Assembly: GCF_011752045.1 (NCBI RefSeq)
Contig: NZ_JAAKXW010000001.1
Coordinates: 682,001 to 746,000, forward strand
DNA length: 64,000 nt
Direction of reading: 5' to 3'
Origin: Microbacterium hydrocarbonoxydans
Lineage (GTDB): Bacteria; Actinomycetota; Actinomycetes; Actinomycetales; Microbacteriaceae
The notes under the pieces are model-generated. The model was not told where the DNA came from. It saw nothing but the letters and a program-made list of their open reading frames with translations, and did no database searches. Of this stretch, positions 9,075-18,148 are shown piece by piece. Made by a program: the position numbers and the translations under genes. Positions within the stretch are counted from its first letter, which is position 1. Each line of letters opens with the position of its first letter.

Positions 9075-9620
9075 ATGCCCCGACCTCCCCTCGCCCGCGA
9101 GCGCGTCCTCGACGCCTTCGAGTCGATCGTGATCGCCGACGGTGAACGGACCGCGACTCTCGAGGCCACGGCCAGGGCCGCAGGGGTGTCCAAGGGCGGG
9201 CTGCTCTACCACTTCAAGTCGAAGGACGAGCTGGTCGCCGGCCTGCTCGACCGCCTGGAGAGGCTCAACGACGCGGACCTCGAGCGGATGGCCTCTGCAG
9301 AGGAGGGGCCCGTCGCCTACTACGTCCGGACCTCTGTGATGGAGGATGACGCGCTCGACCGTGCGCTCATCGCAGCCTCCCGGCTCGCGCAGGGCGGATC
9401 GCTGCCTGCCGCGGACGCCCTCCGCCGGACGCGACGCCGCTGGGAGGACGCGATCCGTCCGCACGTGCGCGACTCCGCGAGCGTCGACCTCGTGATGCTG
9501 CTCAGCGACGGCCTCTACTTCAACAACTCGCTCGACGTGCACGGGCCCGACCGCCTCGTGCCGAGCGGCGCCGACCTCCGGGCCCTCACCGACCTCGTGC
9601 TGCGCGCCACCGCACCGTGA
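9075..9620 (+). CDS. TetR/AcrR family transcriptional repressor
   Basis: Regulator of 181 residues. The N-terminal TetR helix-turn-helix includes ERVLDAFESIVIADG and ATARAAGVSKGGLLYHFKSKDEL (about residues 36-58), followed by a helical ligand domain resembling TetR_C. Start is the ATG at 9075 with AGAGGA upstream; longer in-frame readings run through the opposite-strand exporter and are not credible. It is divergent from the DHA2 exporter and very likely represses it and itself through the repeat at 9009-9036. The inducer is unknown. Confidence 0.92.
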   Translation: MPRPPLARERVLDAFESIVIADGERTATLEATARAAGVSKGGLLYHFKSKDELVAGLLDRLERLNDADLERMASAEEGPVAYYVRTSVMEDDALDRALIAASRLAQGGSLPAADALRRTRRRWEDAIRPHVRDSASVDLVMLLSDGLYFNNSLDVHGPDRLVPSGADLRALTDLVLRATAP

Positions 9621-9628
9621 CCGCGAAT

Positions 9629-9668
9629 GCGAAGAGGGCGGGACGCGTGCGCGTCCCGCCCTCTTCGC
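9629..9668. terminator. Bidirectional terminator hairpin
   Basis: Perfect 18-bp stem, GCGAAGAGGGCGGGACGC at 9629-9646 with its complement at 9651-9668, and a 4-nt loop GTGC. It lies between the convergent TetR gene and serA, so it serves both strands. Confidence 0.92.
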
Positions 9669-9677
9669 TTGCGTCGC

Positions 9678-11282
9678 TCAGACCTCGGTGATCTCGATCT
9701 GACGGAACAGGTCGGCGTCGATCGCGGTGCGGACGTCGTCGAGCAGTTCGTCGGGCACCGGCGAGTCCAGGGTCAGCACGCTGAGGGCCTGGTCTCCCGC
9801 TGCGAGACGGCCGATCTGCATGCCCGCGATGTTGATGCCCGCCTCGCCGAACTTCTGGCCGTACACGGCCACGATGCCGGGACGGTCGGTGTAGAGCATC
9901 ACGACGTGGTGCTTCTCGATCGGCAGCTCGAGCGCGTGGTCGTTGATCCCGACGAGCTTCTCGGTCTGCTTCGGACCGGTGAGCGTGCCGGAGACGGCGA
10001 GCTGGCTGCCGTCGGAGAGCGCACCGCGCAGCGTGATGACGTTGCGGTACTCGTCGCTGACGTCGTCCTTGAGCAGGCGGACGGCGATGCCCCGCTGCTC
10101 GGCCAGCAGCGGCGCGTTCACGTACGACACGGTCTCGCTGACGATGTTCGTGAAGACGCCCTTGAGCGCTGCGAGCTTCAGCACGCTCACGTCGTAGTCG
10201 TTGAGCTCGCCGTGCACCTCGACGTCGAGGCTGGTGAGCGGCGAGGTGGCGAGGGCTGAGAAGATCTGGCCGAGCTTCTCGACGAGTGCGATGCCGGGGC
10301 GCACGTACGGGTCGATGACGCCGCCGGCGACGTTGACGGCATCCGGGACCAGGTCGCCGCCGAGGGCGAGGCGCACGGAGCGGGCGACCGACACGCCGGC
10401 CTTCTCCTGGGCCTCGTCGGTGCTGGCCCCGAGGTGCGGGGTGACGACCACGTTCGGCAGGTCGAGCAGCGCCTGAGCGGTGCCGCCCTCTGCCGGGGGC
10501 TCGGAGGTGAACACGTCGAGCCCGGCACCGGCGATCTCGCCGGCGACGAGGGCCTCGTGCAGTGCGGCCTCGTCGATCAGGCCGCCGCGCGCGACGTTCA
10601 CGACGAAGGCGGTCGGCTTCATGGCCTTGAACTGCTCGGCGCCGAGCATCCCGGTGGTCTCCGGGGTCTTCGGCATGTGGATCGTGATGAAGTCGGACTC
10701 GGCGACGAGCTCGTCGAGTGAGAGGAGCTGCACGCCGAGCTGCTGGGCGCGCGCGGAGGTGACGTAGGGGTCGTAGGCGACGACGCGCATGTCGAAGGCC
10801 GCGAGGCGCGCCGCGACGAGGGCGCCGATCCGGCCGAGGCCGATGATGCCGACCGTCTTCTCGAAGAGCTCCGCCCCGGTGAAGGAGCTGCGCTTCCACT
10901 GACCGCCCGCGAGCGAGGCGTGCGCGGCGGGGATCCGGCGGGCGAGGCTGAGGATGTGGCCGACGGTGAGCTCGGCGGCGGAGACGATGTTCGAGGTGGG
11001 CGCGTTGACGACCATGACGCCGGCCGTGGTGGCCGCCTTGATGTCGACGTTGTCGAGGCCGACGCCGGCACGGGCGACGACCTTGAGCTTCGGGGCGTGG
11101 CTCAGCGCCTCCTCGTCGATGCGGGTCGCCGAGCGGATCAGCACGGCGTCCGCGTCGGCCAGCGCCGAGAAGAGCGCCTCGCGGTCGGTGCCGTCGACGT
11201 TGCGGACGTCGAAGTCGGGGCCCAGGGCCTCGATCGTGGCGGGAGAGAGTACTTCGGCGATGAGCACGACGGGCTTCGGCAC
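9678..11282 (-). CDS. serA: D-3-phosphoglycerate dehydrogenase
   Basis: First enzyme of serine synthesis, 534 residues, the long type with catalytic, ASB and ACT domains. The NAD site is GIIGLGRIGALVAARLA. The catalytic Arg and Glu lie in the VARGGLIDEAAL region and nearby, and the His is in VVTPHLGAST. The C-terminal ACT domain spans VVMLYTDRPGIVAVYGQKFG and probably senses serine. I chose the GTG at 11282 because GAAGGA lies just upstream and the protein then begins PKPVVLIAEVLSP, as family members do; the ATG 17 codons upstream lacks a good ribosome site. Confidence 0.95.
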   Translation of the reverse strand: MPKPVVLIAEVLSPATIEALGPDFDVRNVDGTDREALFSALADADAVLIRSATRIDEEALSHAPKLKVVARAGVGLDNVDIKAATTAGVMVVNAPTSNIVSAAELTVGHILSLARRIPAAHASLAGGQWKRSSFTGAELFEKTVGIIGLGRIGALVAARLAAFDMRVVAYDPYVTSARAQQLGVQLLSLDELVAESDFITIHMPKTPETTGMLGAEQFKAMKPTAFVVNVARGGLIDEAALHEALVAGEIAGAGLDVFTSEPPAEGGTAQALLDLPNVVVTPHLGASTDEAQEKAGVSVARSVRLALGGDLVPDAVNVAGGVIDPYVRPGIALVEKLGQIFSALATSPLTSLDVEVHGELNDYDVSVLKLAALKGVFTNIVSETVSYVNAPLLAEQRGIAVRLLKDDVSDEYRNVITLRGALSDGSQLAVSGTLTGPKQTEKLVGINDHALELPIEKHHVVMLYTDRPGIVAVYGQKFGEAGINIAGMQIGRLAAGDQALSVLTLDSPVPDELLDDVRTAIDADLFRQIEITEV

Positions 11283-11404
11283 AGTGGATCCTTCAGGGCA
11301 GCGCGACAGGCGGGAGGGGCCGATGCGCCGCACACCGTCGGGGGCGCGATCACGTCAACTGTACCCGAGGGCTCCGGATGCTCCGTGCCGTGTGACGGCC
11401 CGCG

Positions 11405-11755
11405 TCAGGCAGCGATGGTGACCAGCTCGTCCATGTTCAGGACGCTGTATCCGATGAGGCTCAGCCAGAACACCGCGACGACGCCGAGGCCGGCCAGCAG
11501 CACGAGCCCCAGTTCTCCTGCGTTCCGCCGACGCCCGATCGCGTACGCGAAGGCGAACACGATCGCGGGGAAGAGCACACCGAAGATCAGCGTGACCCAG
11601 CCGATGCCGGTGAGACCGGCCCGCGCCATCCCGATGAGATGCGCGACCGCGTTCCAGACGGCGTAGGCGTAGAAGAGCCCGGCCAGCCCGACGATGAGCC
11701 CGACCAGCCAGCGCGGCGATCCGGCCGGTGCGGGTGCGGAGTGCTCCTCGGTCAT
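11405..11755 (-). CDS. Small membrane protein, unknown function
   Basis: Protein of 116 residues that I do not recognise. After a short polar N-terminus (MTEEHSAPAPAG) there are three hydrophobic segments at about residues 15-40, 48-72 and 80-104, with RRRN between the second and third as a positive-inside marker. Its start overlaps the stop of the next gene upstream as ATGA, so the two are translated together and may form one membrane complex. No catalytic motif is visible. Confidence 0.75.
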   Translation of the reverse strand: MTEEHSAPAPAGSPRWLVGLIVGLAGLFYAYAVWNAVAHLIGMARAGLTGIGWVTLIFGVLFPAIVFAFAYAIGRRRNAGELGLVLLAGLGVVAVFWLSLIGYSVLNMDELVTIAA

Positions 11756-12219
11756 GATCCGATCACCCCCACGGTGACGAAGGGCCAGGGTACGAGCAGG
11801 ACGACACCGAGCAGCAGCACGGTGACGCGCAGCCAGGCGGCCCTGCCCCGGGTGAGCACCCAGCCGGCGAGGAACCAGAGCGCCGGCGCGGCGACGGCGA
11901 GCACGAACCAGGGCACGTACATGGCGTCTGCGACGATGAGGTTCGCGAGAGGCTTCAGGCGCAGCCCGCCGACGACCCAGCCGATGCTGTACAGCAGGTA
12001 GATGCCGCCGACGACCCCGAGGATCAGGAGCATGGCTGTGCTCAGCGGAGGCCGCTCCCCCGCCTCGGCGGGCGCCGTGACCGTGCCGTCCTGCTCGAGC
12101 CTGCCCACGGCCTCGCTGCCTTTGCCGACGGCATTCCAGCCGGTCGGCAGCGCGGCGTCCTTCGGCGGCACGGCCTCATCGCCCTCCCAGTTCAGGGCGT
12201 CGTCGGAATCGGAGCTCAT
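11752..12219 (-). CDS. Membrane protein with acidic N-terminus, unknown function
   Basis: Protein of 155 residues that I do not recognise. The first 70 residues are polar and acidic (MSSDSDDALNWEGDEAVPP). Three hydrophobic segments follow, at about 70-93, 104-124 and 131-150. I chose the ATG at 12219; a GTG nine codons upstream is possible. It forms a two-gene unit with the downstream small membrane gene and is divergent from the 311-residue membrane protein at 12301, with only 81 nt between them. Confidence 0.72.
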   Translation of the reverse strand: MSSDSDDALNWEGDEAVPPKDAALPTGWNAVGKGSEAVGRLEQDGTVTAPAEAGERPPLSTAMLLILGVVGGIYLLYSIGWVVGGLRLKPLANLIVADAMYVPWFVLAVAAPALWFLAGWVLTRGRAAWLRVTVLLLGVVLLVPWPFVTVGVIGS

Positions 12220-12300
12220 GCCCCCAGCGTAGGACACCCGGTCCACTAGGCTCTCGGTTGACTGAGCCGCGGACGCGCGCCAGGGGGAAGGAATCTCAAG

Positions 12301-13236
12301 ATGGCTGAACAGAACAGCGGCCCATCGGCATCCGGGGCGGCAGAACCGCCCGCGAACTGGAAGCCCACGCCGGAGGCCAAGTCGAAGGCGACGACGTTCC
12401 GCTGGATCGCCGCCGTGCTGTGGGCCGTGGCCATCGCGGCCGAGGCGGTGGGCATCTTCTGGCTGCTGCGTCAGCGCGAGTTCGTCGGCGAGGACGGCAC
12501 GCTCGTGCGCGACCCCGACACGGGTCTCCTCGAAGAGCAGGGTGTGACGGCGACGTTCCCGCAGTGGGCCTTCATCACGCTACTGGTTCTCCTCGTCGTG
12601 ATCGCCGCCCTGTCGATCACCGGATCGTTCCTGTGGAAGAAGGCGAACCGCCTCGACCCCGCGCGCCGGTCCGACACGTTCCGCTTCTTCGTGCAGAACC
12701 AGCTTGGCGCGATCATCGCGATCATCGCTTTCGTGCCGCTGATCATCCTCATCTTCCTGAACAAGGACATGGACAAGGGTCAGAAGACGACCGCCGGCAT
12801 CGTCGGCATCGTGCTCGCGGCTCTCGCCGTCGTCCTCGGCATCGACTTCAACCCGCCGTCCGTGGAGAAGTACACCGCCGACCAGTCCACGGTGATCCAG
12901 CTGCTCGGCAAGGACGAGGTGGTCTGGGTCGCCGGCGGCGGCGTCTACCACGTCTGCGACGAGGTTCCCGACATCCAGACCGGCAGCGAGAAGGTCACCG
13001 GCACGACGGCGGAGGCGGTCGCCGCAGGCAAGACCCGCCTCACGCTCGAGTTCGCCTCCGAGCTGAAGACCTGCGGCCTGGCCGTGCCGGAGAACTCGGC
13101 GGAGATCGTGGAGGCGCTCCGCGCCATCCGCGACGGCTCGACCGACACGGTGCTCCCGGCCCCGCTCTGGGCGGACCCGTCGGACGCTCCGATCGAGATC
13201 GAGGACGCGGAGACCGAGGAGGCGCCGGCGGAGTGA
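12301..13236 (+). CDS. Four-TM membrane protein with soluble C-terminal domain, unknown
   Basis: Protein of 311 residues, start ATG at 12301 preceded by AAGGAA. A proline-rich N-terminus is followed by hydrophobic segments at about residues 32-55, 91-112, 137-155 and 163-181. A soluble domain of about 130 residues then follows (GGGVYHVCDEVPDIQTGSEK onward) and contains two cysteines that could form a disulfide if it is outside the cell. The acidic tail ends EIEDAETEEAPAE. I recall similar proteins in Microbacteriaceae annotated only as hypothetical. Confidence 0.75.
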   Translation: MAEQNSGPSASGAAEPPANWKPTPEAKSKATTFRWIAAVLWAVAIAAEAVGIFWLLRQREFVGEDGTLVRDPDTGLLEEQGVTATFPQWAFITLLVLLVVIAALSITGSFLWKKANRLDPARRSDTFRFFVQNQLGAIIAIIAFVPLIILIFLNKDMDKGQKTTAGIVGIVLAALAVVLGIDFNPPSVEKYTADQSTVIQLLGKDEVVWVAGGGVYHVCDEVPDIQTGSEKVTGTTAEAVAAGKTRLTLEFASELKTCGLAVPENSAEIVEALRAIRDGSTDTVLPAPLWADPSDAPIEIEDAETEEAPAE

Positions 13237-13252
13237 CCCGCCCCGCGTGAAT

Positions 13253-13286
13253 GACGAGGCCCGGTGCGTGAGCACCGGGCCTCGTC
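13253..13286. terminator. Bidirectional terminator hairpin
   Basis: Perfect 15-bp stem GACGAGGCCCGGTGC (13253-13267) with its complement at 13272-13286 and loop GTGA. It lies between the convergent membrane-protein gene and the first GH29 gene, and so marks the left edge of the sugar island. Confidence 0.9.
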
Positions 13287-13300
13287 CGTGTCTTCCAGGA

Positions 13301-14653
13301 TCAGATCCCGACCGCGGTGAGCACCGCGACGGGCTCTCCGCGCAGCCCGGCCGGGATCTCGGCGACGCGGATGCCGTGAGCATCGGCGTCCGTGCGCACC
13401 GGCGTCCCGTCGGCCCAGCGCACCGGGACGTCGCCGAACTCGACCGGCAGTGCGATCTCGCCTGCCTCCGGGTCCATCGCATGCAGGTGAACGGCGTCCG
13501 CCGAGCGCGTGTACCGGCGGGGCGCTCCCGTCTCCTCCCCCATCCGGATCCATGGACGCGTGCCGTAGACCGCGTCGCCGTTGGTGCGGAGCCACGCGCC
13601 CAGGTCGCGCATCGCGTCGCGCTGGAGCTCGGGGATGGAGCCGTCCGCGGCGGGTCCGACGTTGATGAGCAGATTGCCGTTCTTCGCCACCACGTCGACG
13701 AGCAGACGCACCAGCTCCGCGCCGGAGAGCGAGTGCCGCGCATCCTCGTCCTGGTTGTAGCCGAAGGAGTATCCGAGACCTCTCGTCGATTCCCAGGGCT
13801 GCGGGATGATGTCCGGGATGTGCGTGTACTCGCGGGTGAGGAAGCCGTGGTACGGGACGCCCCAGCGGTCGTTCACCACCCCGTCCGGCACCGCGTCGAA
13901 GTAGCGCGACAGGAGCGCGGCGACGCCGTGGTCCTCCCGCCCCTTGCCTGCATCCGGCCACTCGATGTCGTTCCAGAGAAGGTCCGGGGAGAACCTCGCG
14001 ACGAGCTCGTCGAGCTGCGCCGCGGAGTACCGGGCGAAGTGCTCGTCGTTGCGACGGTGGCGGAACAGGTCCGTGTCCGACTCGATCGGCGGGAAGTCGC
14101 TCACATGCCAGTCGAGCGCGCCCGAGTAGTACACGCCGAACCTCGCGCCGGCACGCCGGGTGGCATCGTGGAACTCCGCGACGAGATCACGACGCGGCCC
14201 GCGCGCGACCGCGTTGAAGCCGGTCGTCTCCGTGCCCCAGAGGCAGAAGCCCTCGTGGTGCTTCGTCGTCGGCACGATGTACCGGGCGCCGGCGTCGACC
14301 AGCTCCCCGACGAAGGCGTCGGCGTCGAAGGCCGCGGCGTCCCAGCGGTCCGCGAGGTCCTCGTAGGAGACGCCGGGGCCGTACACCCGCTGGTGACGCT
14401 CCCAGGTCGGGCTGCCCGGGATGCGCACGGTGTTGCCGTACCACTCCGCGTACTGGTGCCAGGCGTACGCATCCTCAGTCGGGATGTCGACGCCCTCGCC
14501 GTGCTGCACGGCCCACGCCGGCACGGAGTAGAGGCCCCAGTGCACGAAGAAGCCGAGCTTCGCGTCGCGGTACCAGTCGGGCACGCCGTGACTCGGATAG
14601 ACAGGGGCGTCGGCACCGAGATCCGGGCCGGTGCGCTTCTCGAAGTTCATCAT
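13301..14653 (-). CDS. GH29 alpha-L-fucosidase (first copy)
   Basis: Glycoside hydrolase family 29 enzyme of 450 residues that releases alpha-linked L-fucose with retention. YRDAKLGFFVHWGLYSVPAW (28-47) is the family's N-terminal barrel signature, and KHHEGFCLW (131-139) is highly conserved. D229 in LLWNDIEWP matches the position of the catalytic nucleophile. A C-terminal beta domain covers about 350-450. No signal peptide is visible, so it probably acts in the cytoplasm on imported oligosaccharides. It is the last gene of the transport operon, and its ATG overlaps the M81 stop as ATGA. Confidence 0.92.
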   Translation of the reverse strand: MMNFEKRTGPDLGADAPVYPSHGVPDWYRDAKLGFFVHWGLYSVPAWAVQHGEGVDIPTEDAYAWHQYAEWYGNTVRIPGSPTWERHQRVYGPGVSYEDLADRWDAAAFDADAFVGELVDAGARYIVPTTKHHEGFCLWGTETTGFNAVARGPRRDLVAEFHDATRRAGARFGVYYSGALDWHVSDFPPIESDTDLFRHRRNDEHFARYSAAQLDELVARFSPDLLWNDIEWPDAGKGREDHGVAALLSRYFDAVPDGVVNDRWGVPYHGFLTREYTHIPDIIPQPWESTRGLGYSFGYNQDEDARHSLSGAELVRLLVDVVAKNGNLLINVGPAADGSIPELQRDAMRDLGAWLRTNGDAVYGTRPWIRMGEETGAPRRYTRSADAVHLHAMDPEAGEIALPVEFGDVPVRWADGTPVRTDADAHGIRVAEIPAGLRGEPVAVLTAVGI

Positions 14654-16266
14654 GCGCGGATCCTCCCCTCGCCGCGACGCACGACCGTCGCCGTCAGTGC
14701 CGGCTCTCCCGACGGATCGAACGGATACACCCCGGGGCTCAGGCGGCGATGGCCGAGGCGCAGCAGGTCCTGGTCCACTCCGCCGGGCGTCAGGGCCAGC
14801 GTCCAGTCCGCCGCGAGGTCGTACAGCTCGGGCTCCAGGTAGCCGATCTTCACGACGACGATGTCCGCGGTCGTCGGCTCCAGGCCGAGCATCCGGAGAT
14901 CATGGAGGTGGTGGAACGGCTTGCGCCGCTCTGTGATGATCGCGTGCAGCCCGCCGACGGCGATCACGACCTGAGTGCCGGCGTCGGGGTCCCCCTCTTT
15001 CACCGAGTACACGGTTCCGGTGATCGTGACGGGACCGTGCGGCCCGGCGTCCACCTTCGCGCCTGCCGACAGCGTCACCGTCGCGCCCACACCCGCGGAG
15101 ACCGCCTGCGCGACGGCATCCGCATCGAAGATCGAGGCGACGAGTGTGGTGCGCGAGCCGTCGGTGAGCTCGGGGCGCTGGAGCAGCTGCGCGAGAGTCC
15201 ACGTGACGTCGCCCGCTCCTCCGGCGGTCGGGTTGTCTCCGGAGTCGGAGATCAGGTACGGACGCCGCGCCGTCGGCGCCAGCGCCTTGCCGAGAGCCTC
15301 GTCGAGCGAGCCCGTCTCGGCCACGAACTCGAAGTCCTCGCGGGCGTCCCAGAACCTCCGTGCGATGCGCTCCGCCTCGCGGGCGATGAGGGTGCAGTCG
15401 TCGCCGGTGACGACGACGCAGGCCTGGCACCGCGGCTCGTCCGCCCACGCGTAGCCGATCCACACAGAGGCATCGACGACCCCGGGGAGTGCCTCGATGC
15501 CGGGCAGTGCCGCGTAGATGCCGCGAGCCGGCTCGAGGCGCGTGCTCGTCTTCTCTCCGGGGAGCAGCACCGGCACCGGAACCCAGGCGGTGAAGGGGCG
15601 GCGCGCAAGCGGATCGGCGCCGTGCGGGCCGCGGAGCCGTGCGAGCAGGTTCCAGACCGCCCGCTCCTTGGTGTTCAGCCAGTCCTCGTGCGGCGCCATC
15701 CGATAGCAGGTGAGCAGGTCGACGGCGTCACGCAGGGTCTCCGAGACGTTGCCGTGGAGGTCCATCGATGTGGACACGAGGGTGTCCGGTCCCAGGGCCT
15801 CGCGCACGGCGAGGGCGAGGTCGCCCTCGGCATCCTCCATCCCGACGACGCTCATCGCGCCGTGGATGTCGAAGAAGAATCCGTCGAACGGTCCCTCTGC
15901 GCGGATGCCGTCCACGATGGCCTGCTTCATGCGACGGTATGTCTCCGGATCGACCGCGCCGCCGGGCAGCGAGCGTCCGTGCGTGAGCGGCACCCAGTCG
16001 GCGGCCTCCGCGAGCTCGCGCCCCTCATCGAGGAACGGGTAGTAGGCGCGCAGCTCCGCCCCGGTGCGGATCGTGAACGCCTCGTCGCCGGAGATGTGCG
16101 GCGAGAACGTGCTCGACTCGATGGAGATGCCGCCGATGCCGATGCGCGGCCTCGTCAGCCCGCCGTCCGCGACGGGCGGAAGGGCTCCCATCCAGAGCTC
16201 GCTGGCCTCCGGGCGTTCGGTCACGTGCCGCTCCTCTTCCTGTTCCCGTGCTTCGGTGGTCGTCAT
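14650..16266 (-). CDS. M81 family metallopeptidase (MlrC-like)
   Basis: Predicted zinc peptidase of 538 residues, related to MlrC, which degrades linearised microcystin. RIGIGGISIESSTFSP (41-56) opens the M81 domain. FFDIHGAMS (131-139) and SMDLHGN (167-173) carry the likely Asp/His metal ligands, and the DSGDNPTAGGAGD segment is well conserved. The MlrC C-terminal domain occupies the last 180 residues. The ATG at 16266 overlaps the ROK stop by one base; a GTG at 16224 with GAGGAG six bases upstream is an equally good start. It lies inside a fucosidase and sugar-transport operon, where a peptidase is unexpected. Confidence 0.88.
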   Translation of the reverse strand: MTTTEAREQEEERHVTERPEASELWMGALPPVADGGLTRPRIGIGGISIESSTFSPHISGDEAFTIRTGAELRAYYPFLDEGRELAEAADWVPLTHGRSLPGGAVDPETYRRMKQAIVDGIRAEGPFDGFFFDIHGAMSVVGMEDAEGDLALAVREALGPDTLVSTSMDLHGNVSETLRDAVDLLTCYRMAPHEDWLNTKERAVWNLLARLRGPHGADPLARRPFTAWVPVPVLLPGEKTSTRLEPARGIYAALPGIEALPGVVDASVWIGYAWADEPRCQACVVVTGDDCTLIAREAERIARRFWDAREDFEFVAETGSLDEALGKALAPTARRPYLISDSGDNPTAGGAGDVTWTLAQLLQRPELTDGSRTTLVASIFDADAVAQAVSAGVGATVTLSAGAKVDAGPHGPVTITGTVYSVKEGDPDAGTQVVIAVGGLHAIITERRKPFHHLHDLRMLGLEPTTADIVVVKIGYLEPELYDLAADWTLALTPGGVDQDLLRLGHRRLSPGVYPFDPSGEPALTATVVRRGEGRIRA

Positions 16267-17219
16267 CAGCGCGCTCCCGCCGGCGTCAGCGCACGGCGCA
16301 CGGACTCGATGGCGCCGAGGGCGACGGCATCCGTCCCGCGGGTCGCCGGGGTGATCCGCAGCGGCAGACCGGAGACCGGAGCGTCGGTGCGCAGGGTCTC
16401 CTCGATCGCCGGCTCGAGAAGGTCCCAGGCCTCGGCCACTCCCCCGCCCACGATCGCTCGCGGCAGGTCGAGGAGAGTGGCCGCGCTCGCACACGCGAGC
16501 GCGACGGCGCGGCCGGCCGCGCGGAACACGGCGGTGGCGTCGGCGTCGCCGCTGCGCGCCAGGTTCGCGACCGCACGGGCATCCAGGACGGCACCGCCCG
16601 CGCGGCTCGCATAGCGCAGCCCGATGGAGGTGCCGGAAGCGAGCGTCTCCAGGTGACCGGTCTGACCGCACGTGCACACCAGATCGCTGTAGCCGGGAGT
16701 GTGCCCGATCTCGCCCGCGGCCCCGTTGGGTCCATGACGGAGCTCTCCCGCGATGATCACGGCGCCGCCTACACCGGTGCCGAGCATGATGCCGAGCACG
16801 TCCTGCTCCGCACGGTACGCGCCGGCGACCTCGCCGAGGAGGAAGGCGTTCACGTCGTTCTCGACGCTCACCGGAACCGAGAGGCGGGACGCGAGCTCCT
16901 CGGCGAGCGGGAAGCCCGCCCAGCCGGCGAAGGTCGCCGAGGCGGCGCGCACGGCGCCGGTCTCATGATCGATCACCCCGGCCGCGCCGACGCCGGCGGC
17001 GACGAGCGTCGCGCGCGCACGCCCGGCGAGGTCTCGCGCGAGCCCTGCGGCGGCATCCGCCATCGCCGCGCCGCCCTCGCTCGCCGGTGCGGGCACGCTG
17101 CCGCGGGCGAGCACGACGCCCTGGCCGTCGACGAGCAGCCCGGCGATCTTCGTCCCGCCGATGTCGATCCCGACGATGCCCTCTGCGGGCAGGGCCGTCC
17201 CCTGATTCCGAGCGTCCAT
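16266..17219 (-). CDS. ROK family sugar kinase
   Basis: Sugar kinase of 317 residues (glucokinase or N-acetylhexosamine kinase type). The ATP-binding phosphate-1 motif is IVGIDIGGTKIAG (15-27). The catalytic base D122 is in ENDVNAF, and LGTGVGGAVI (146-155) binds phosphate. The zinc motif starts at H173 in EIGH and continues CTCGQTGH (182-189), where the third usual Cys is His. There is no N-terminal helix-turn-helix, so this is the kinase form. Start is the ATG at 17219, two bases after the permease stop; an in-frame GTG lies two codons further up. It probably phosphorylates a sugar freed by the fucosidase. Confidence 0.88.
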   Translation of the reverse strand: MDARNQGTALPAEGIVGIDIGGTKIAGLLVDGQGVVLARGSVPAPASEGGAAMADAAAGLARDLAGRARATLVAAGVGAAGVIDHETGAVRAASATFAGWAGFPLAEELASRLSVPVSVENDVNAFLLGEVAGAYRAEQDVLGIMLGTGVGGAVIIAGELRHGPNGAAGEIGHTPGYSDLVCTCGQTGHLETLASGTSIGLRYASRAGGAVLDARAVANLARSGDADATAVFRAAGRAVALACASAATLLDLPRAIVGGGVAEAWDLLEPAIEETLRTDAPVSGLPLRITPATRGTDAVALGAIESVRRALTPAGAR

Positions 17220-17221
17220 GC

Positions 17222-18148
17222 TCACCGCCCGCCGAGCCCGGCCATCGCGATGCCCTTGACCAGGTGCTTCTGCAGCGCGATCACGAGCACGGTCGTCGGG
17301 ATCATCGAGATGATCGCCGCAGCCATCTGCAGATCCCACCGTGTTCCGGTCAGACCCGAGAAGCTGGCGAGGCCGACGGGCAGCGTGCCGTGCGCGTTGT
17401 AGTCGACGGTCACGATCAGCGGCCACAGGTAGCTGTTCCAGAACGACAGGAACGTGAAGACCGAGAGCACGGCGACGGCGGACTTCGCGAGCGGGAGGAT
17501 GATCTGCACGAACGAGCGCACGGGTCCGGCGCCGTCGACGCGGGCCGCCTCCTCGAGTTCGTAGGGGATGCCGCGGAAGAACTGCCGCATGAGGAACGTG
17601 CCGAACGCGGTGAAGGCGAACGGAAGGATCAGCGCCTGGTAGGTGTCGACCCAGTCGAACCACTGCATGACCTGGAACATCGGGATCACCAGGACCTCCG
17701 CGGGCACCATGAGCGTCGCGAGGAACAGGACGAACACCGCGTCGCGTCCCTTCCAGCGCAGCCGTCCGAAGGCGTAGCCGGCGGTCGTCGACACGAAGAG
17801 CACCACCAGGGTGCCGGCGATCGCCACGAAGAAGGAGTTCCCGATGTAGGTGAGGAACGGCCCGTACGCGAAGACGTCGAGGAAGTTCGACCAGCGCACC
17901 TCCGAGGCGATCAGCGTCGGCGGCATCGTGAACATCTCGGAGTTGGGCTTCAGTGCCGAGAAGAAGGCGTAGACGATGGGTGAGACGAACACCGCCGCGG
18001 CGAGGTAGACGAGGACGTGCGCGATCACCAGACGGGTGCGCTCCGCGGCGGTGAGCGGGGCGCGGGTGCGGCTGCGCCGCTCGACCTCGACATGCCCGCC
18101 GTGCTCGTCGTCGAGGACCACGGATGCCGTGGACAGGTCAGTGCTCAT
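17222..18148 (-). CDS. CUT1 carbohydrate ABC transporter permease (MalG type)
   Basis: Inner-membrane permease of 308 residues with six hydrophobic segments. The EAA loop that contacts the ATPase reads ELEEAARVDGAGPVRSFVQIILP, which is typical of MalG-like proteins. A long polar N-terminus (MSTDLSTASVVLDDEHGG) precedes TM1. The ATG at 18148 lies inside the previous gene, with an 11-nt overlap. No ATPase gene is present in the cluster, so it probably uses a shared MsiK-type ATPase encoded elsewhere, as is common for actinobacterial CUT1 systems. Confidence 0.92.
   Translation of the reverse strand: MSTDLSTASVVLDDEHGGHVEVERRSRTRAPLTAAERTRLVIAHVLVYLAAAVFVSPIVYAFFSALKPNSEMFTMPPTLIASEVRWSNFLDVFAYGPFLTYIGNSFFVAIAGTLVVLFVSTTAGYAFGRLRWKGRDAVFVLFLATLMVPAEVLVIPMFQVMQWFDWVDTYQALILPFAFTAFGTFLMRQFFRGIPYELEEAARVDGAGPVRSFVQIILPLAKSAVAVLSVFTFLSFWNSYLWPLIVTVDYNAHGTLPVGLASFSGLTGTRWDLQMAAAIISMIPTTVLVIALQKHLVKGIAMAGLGGR

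Noticed and set aside
11283-11404. serA promoter built on TTGACG at 11353-11358 (minus strand)
   Set aside because: The -35-like word is good, but no acceptable -10 lies at 16-18 bp, so I did not list it as a feature.
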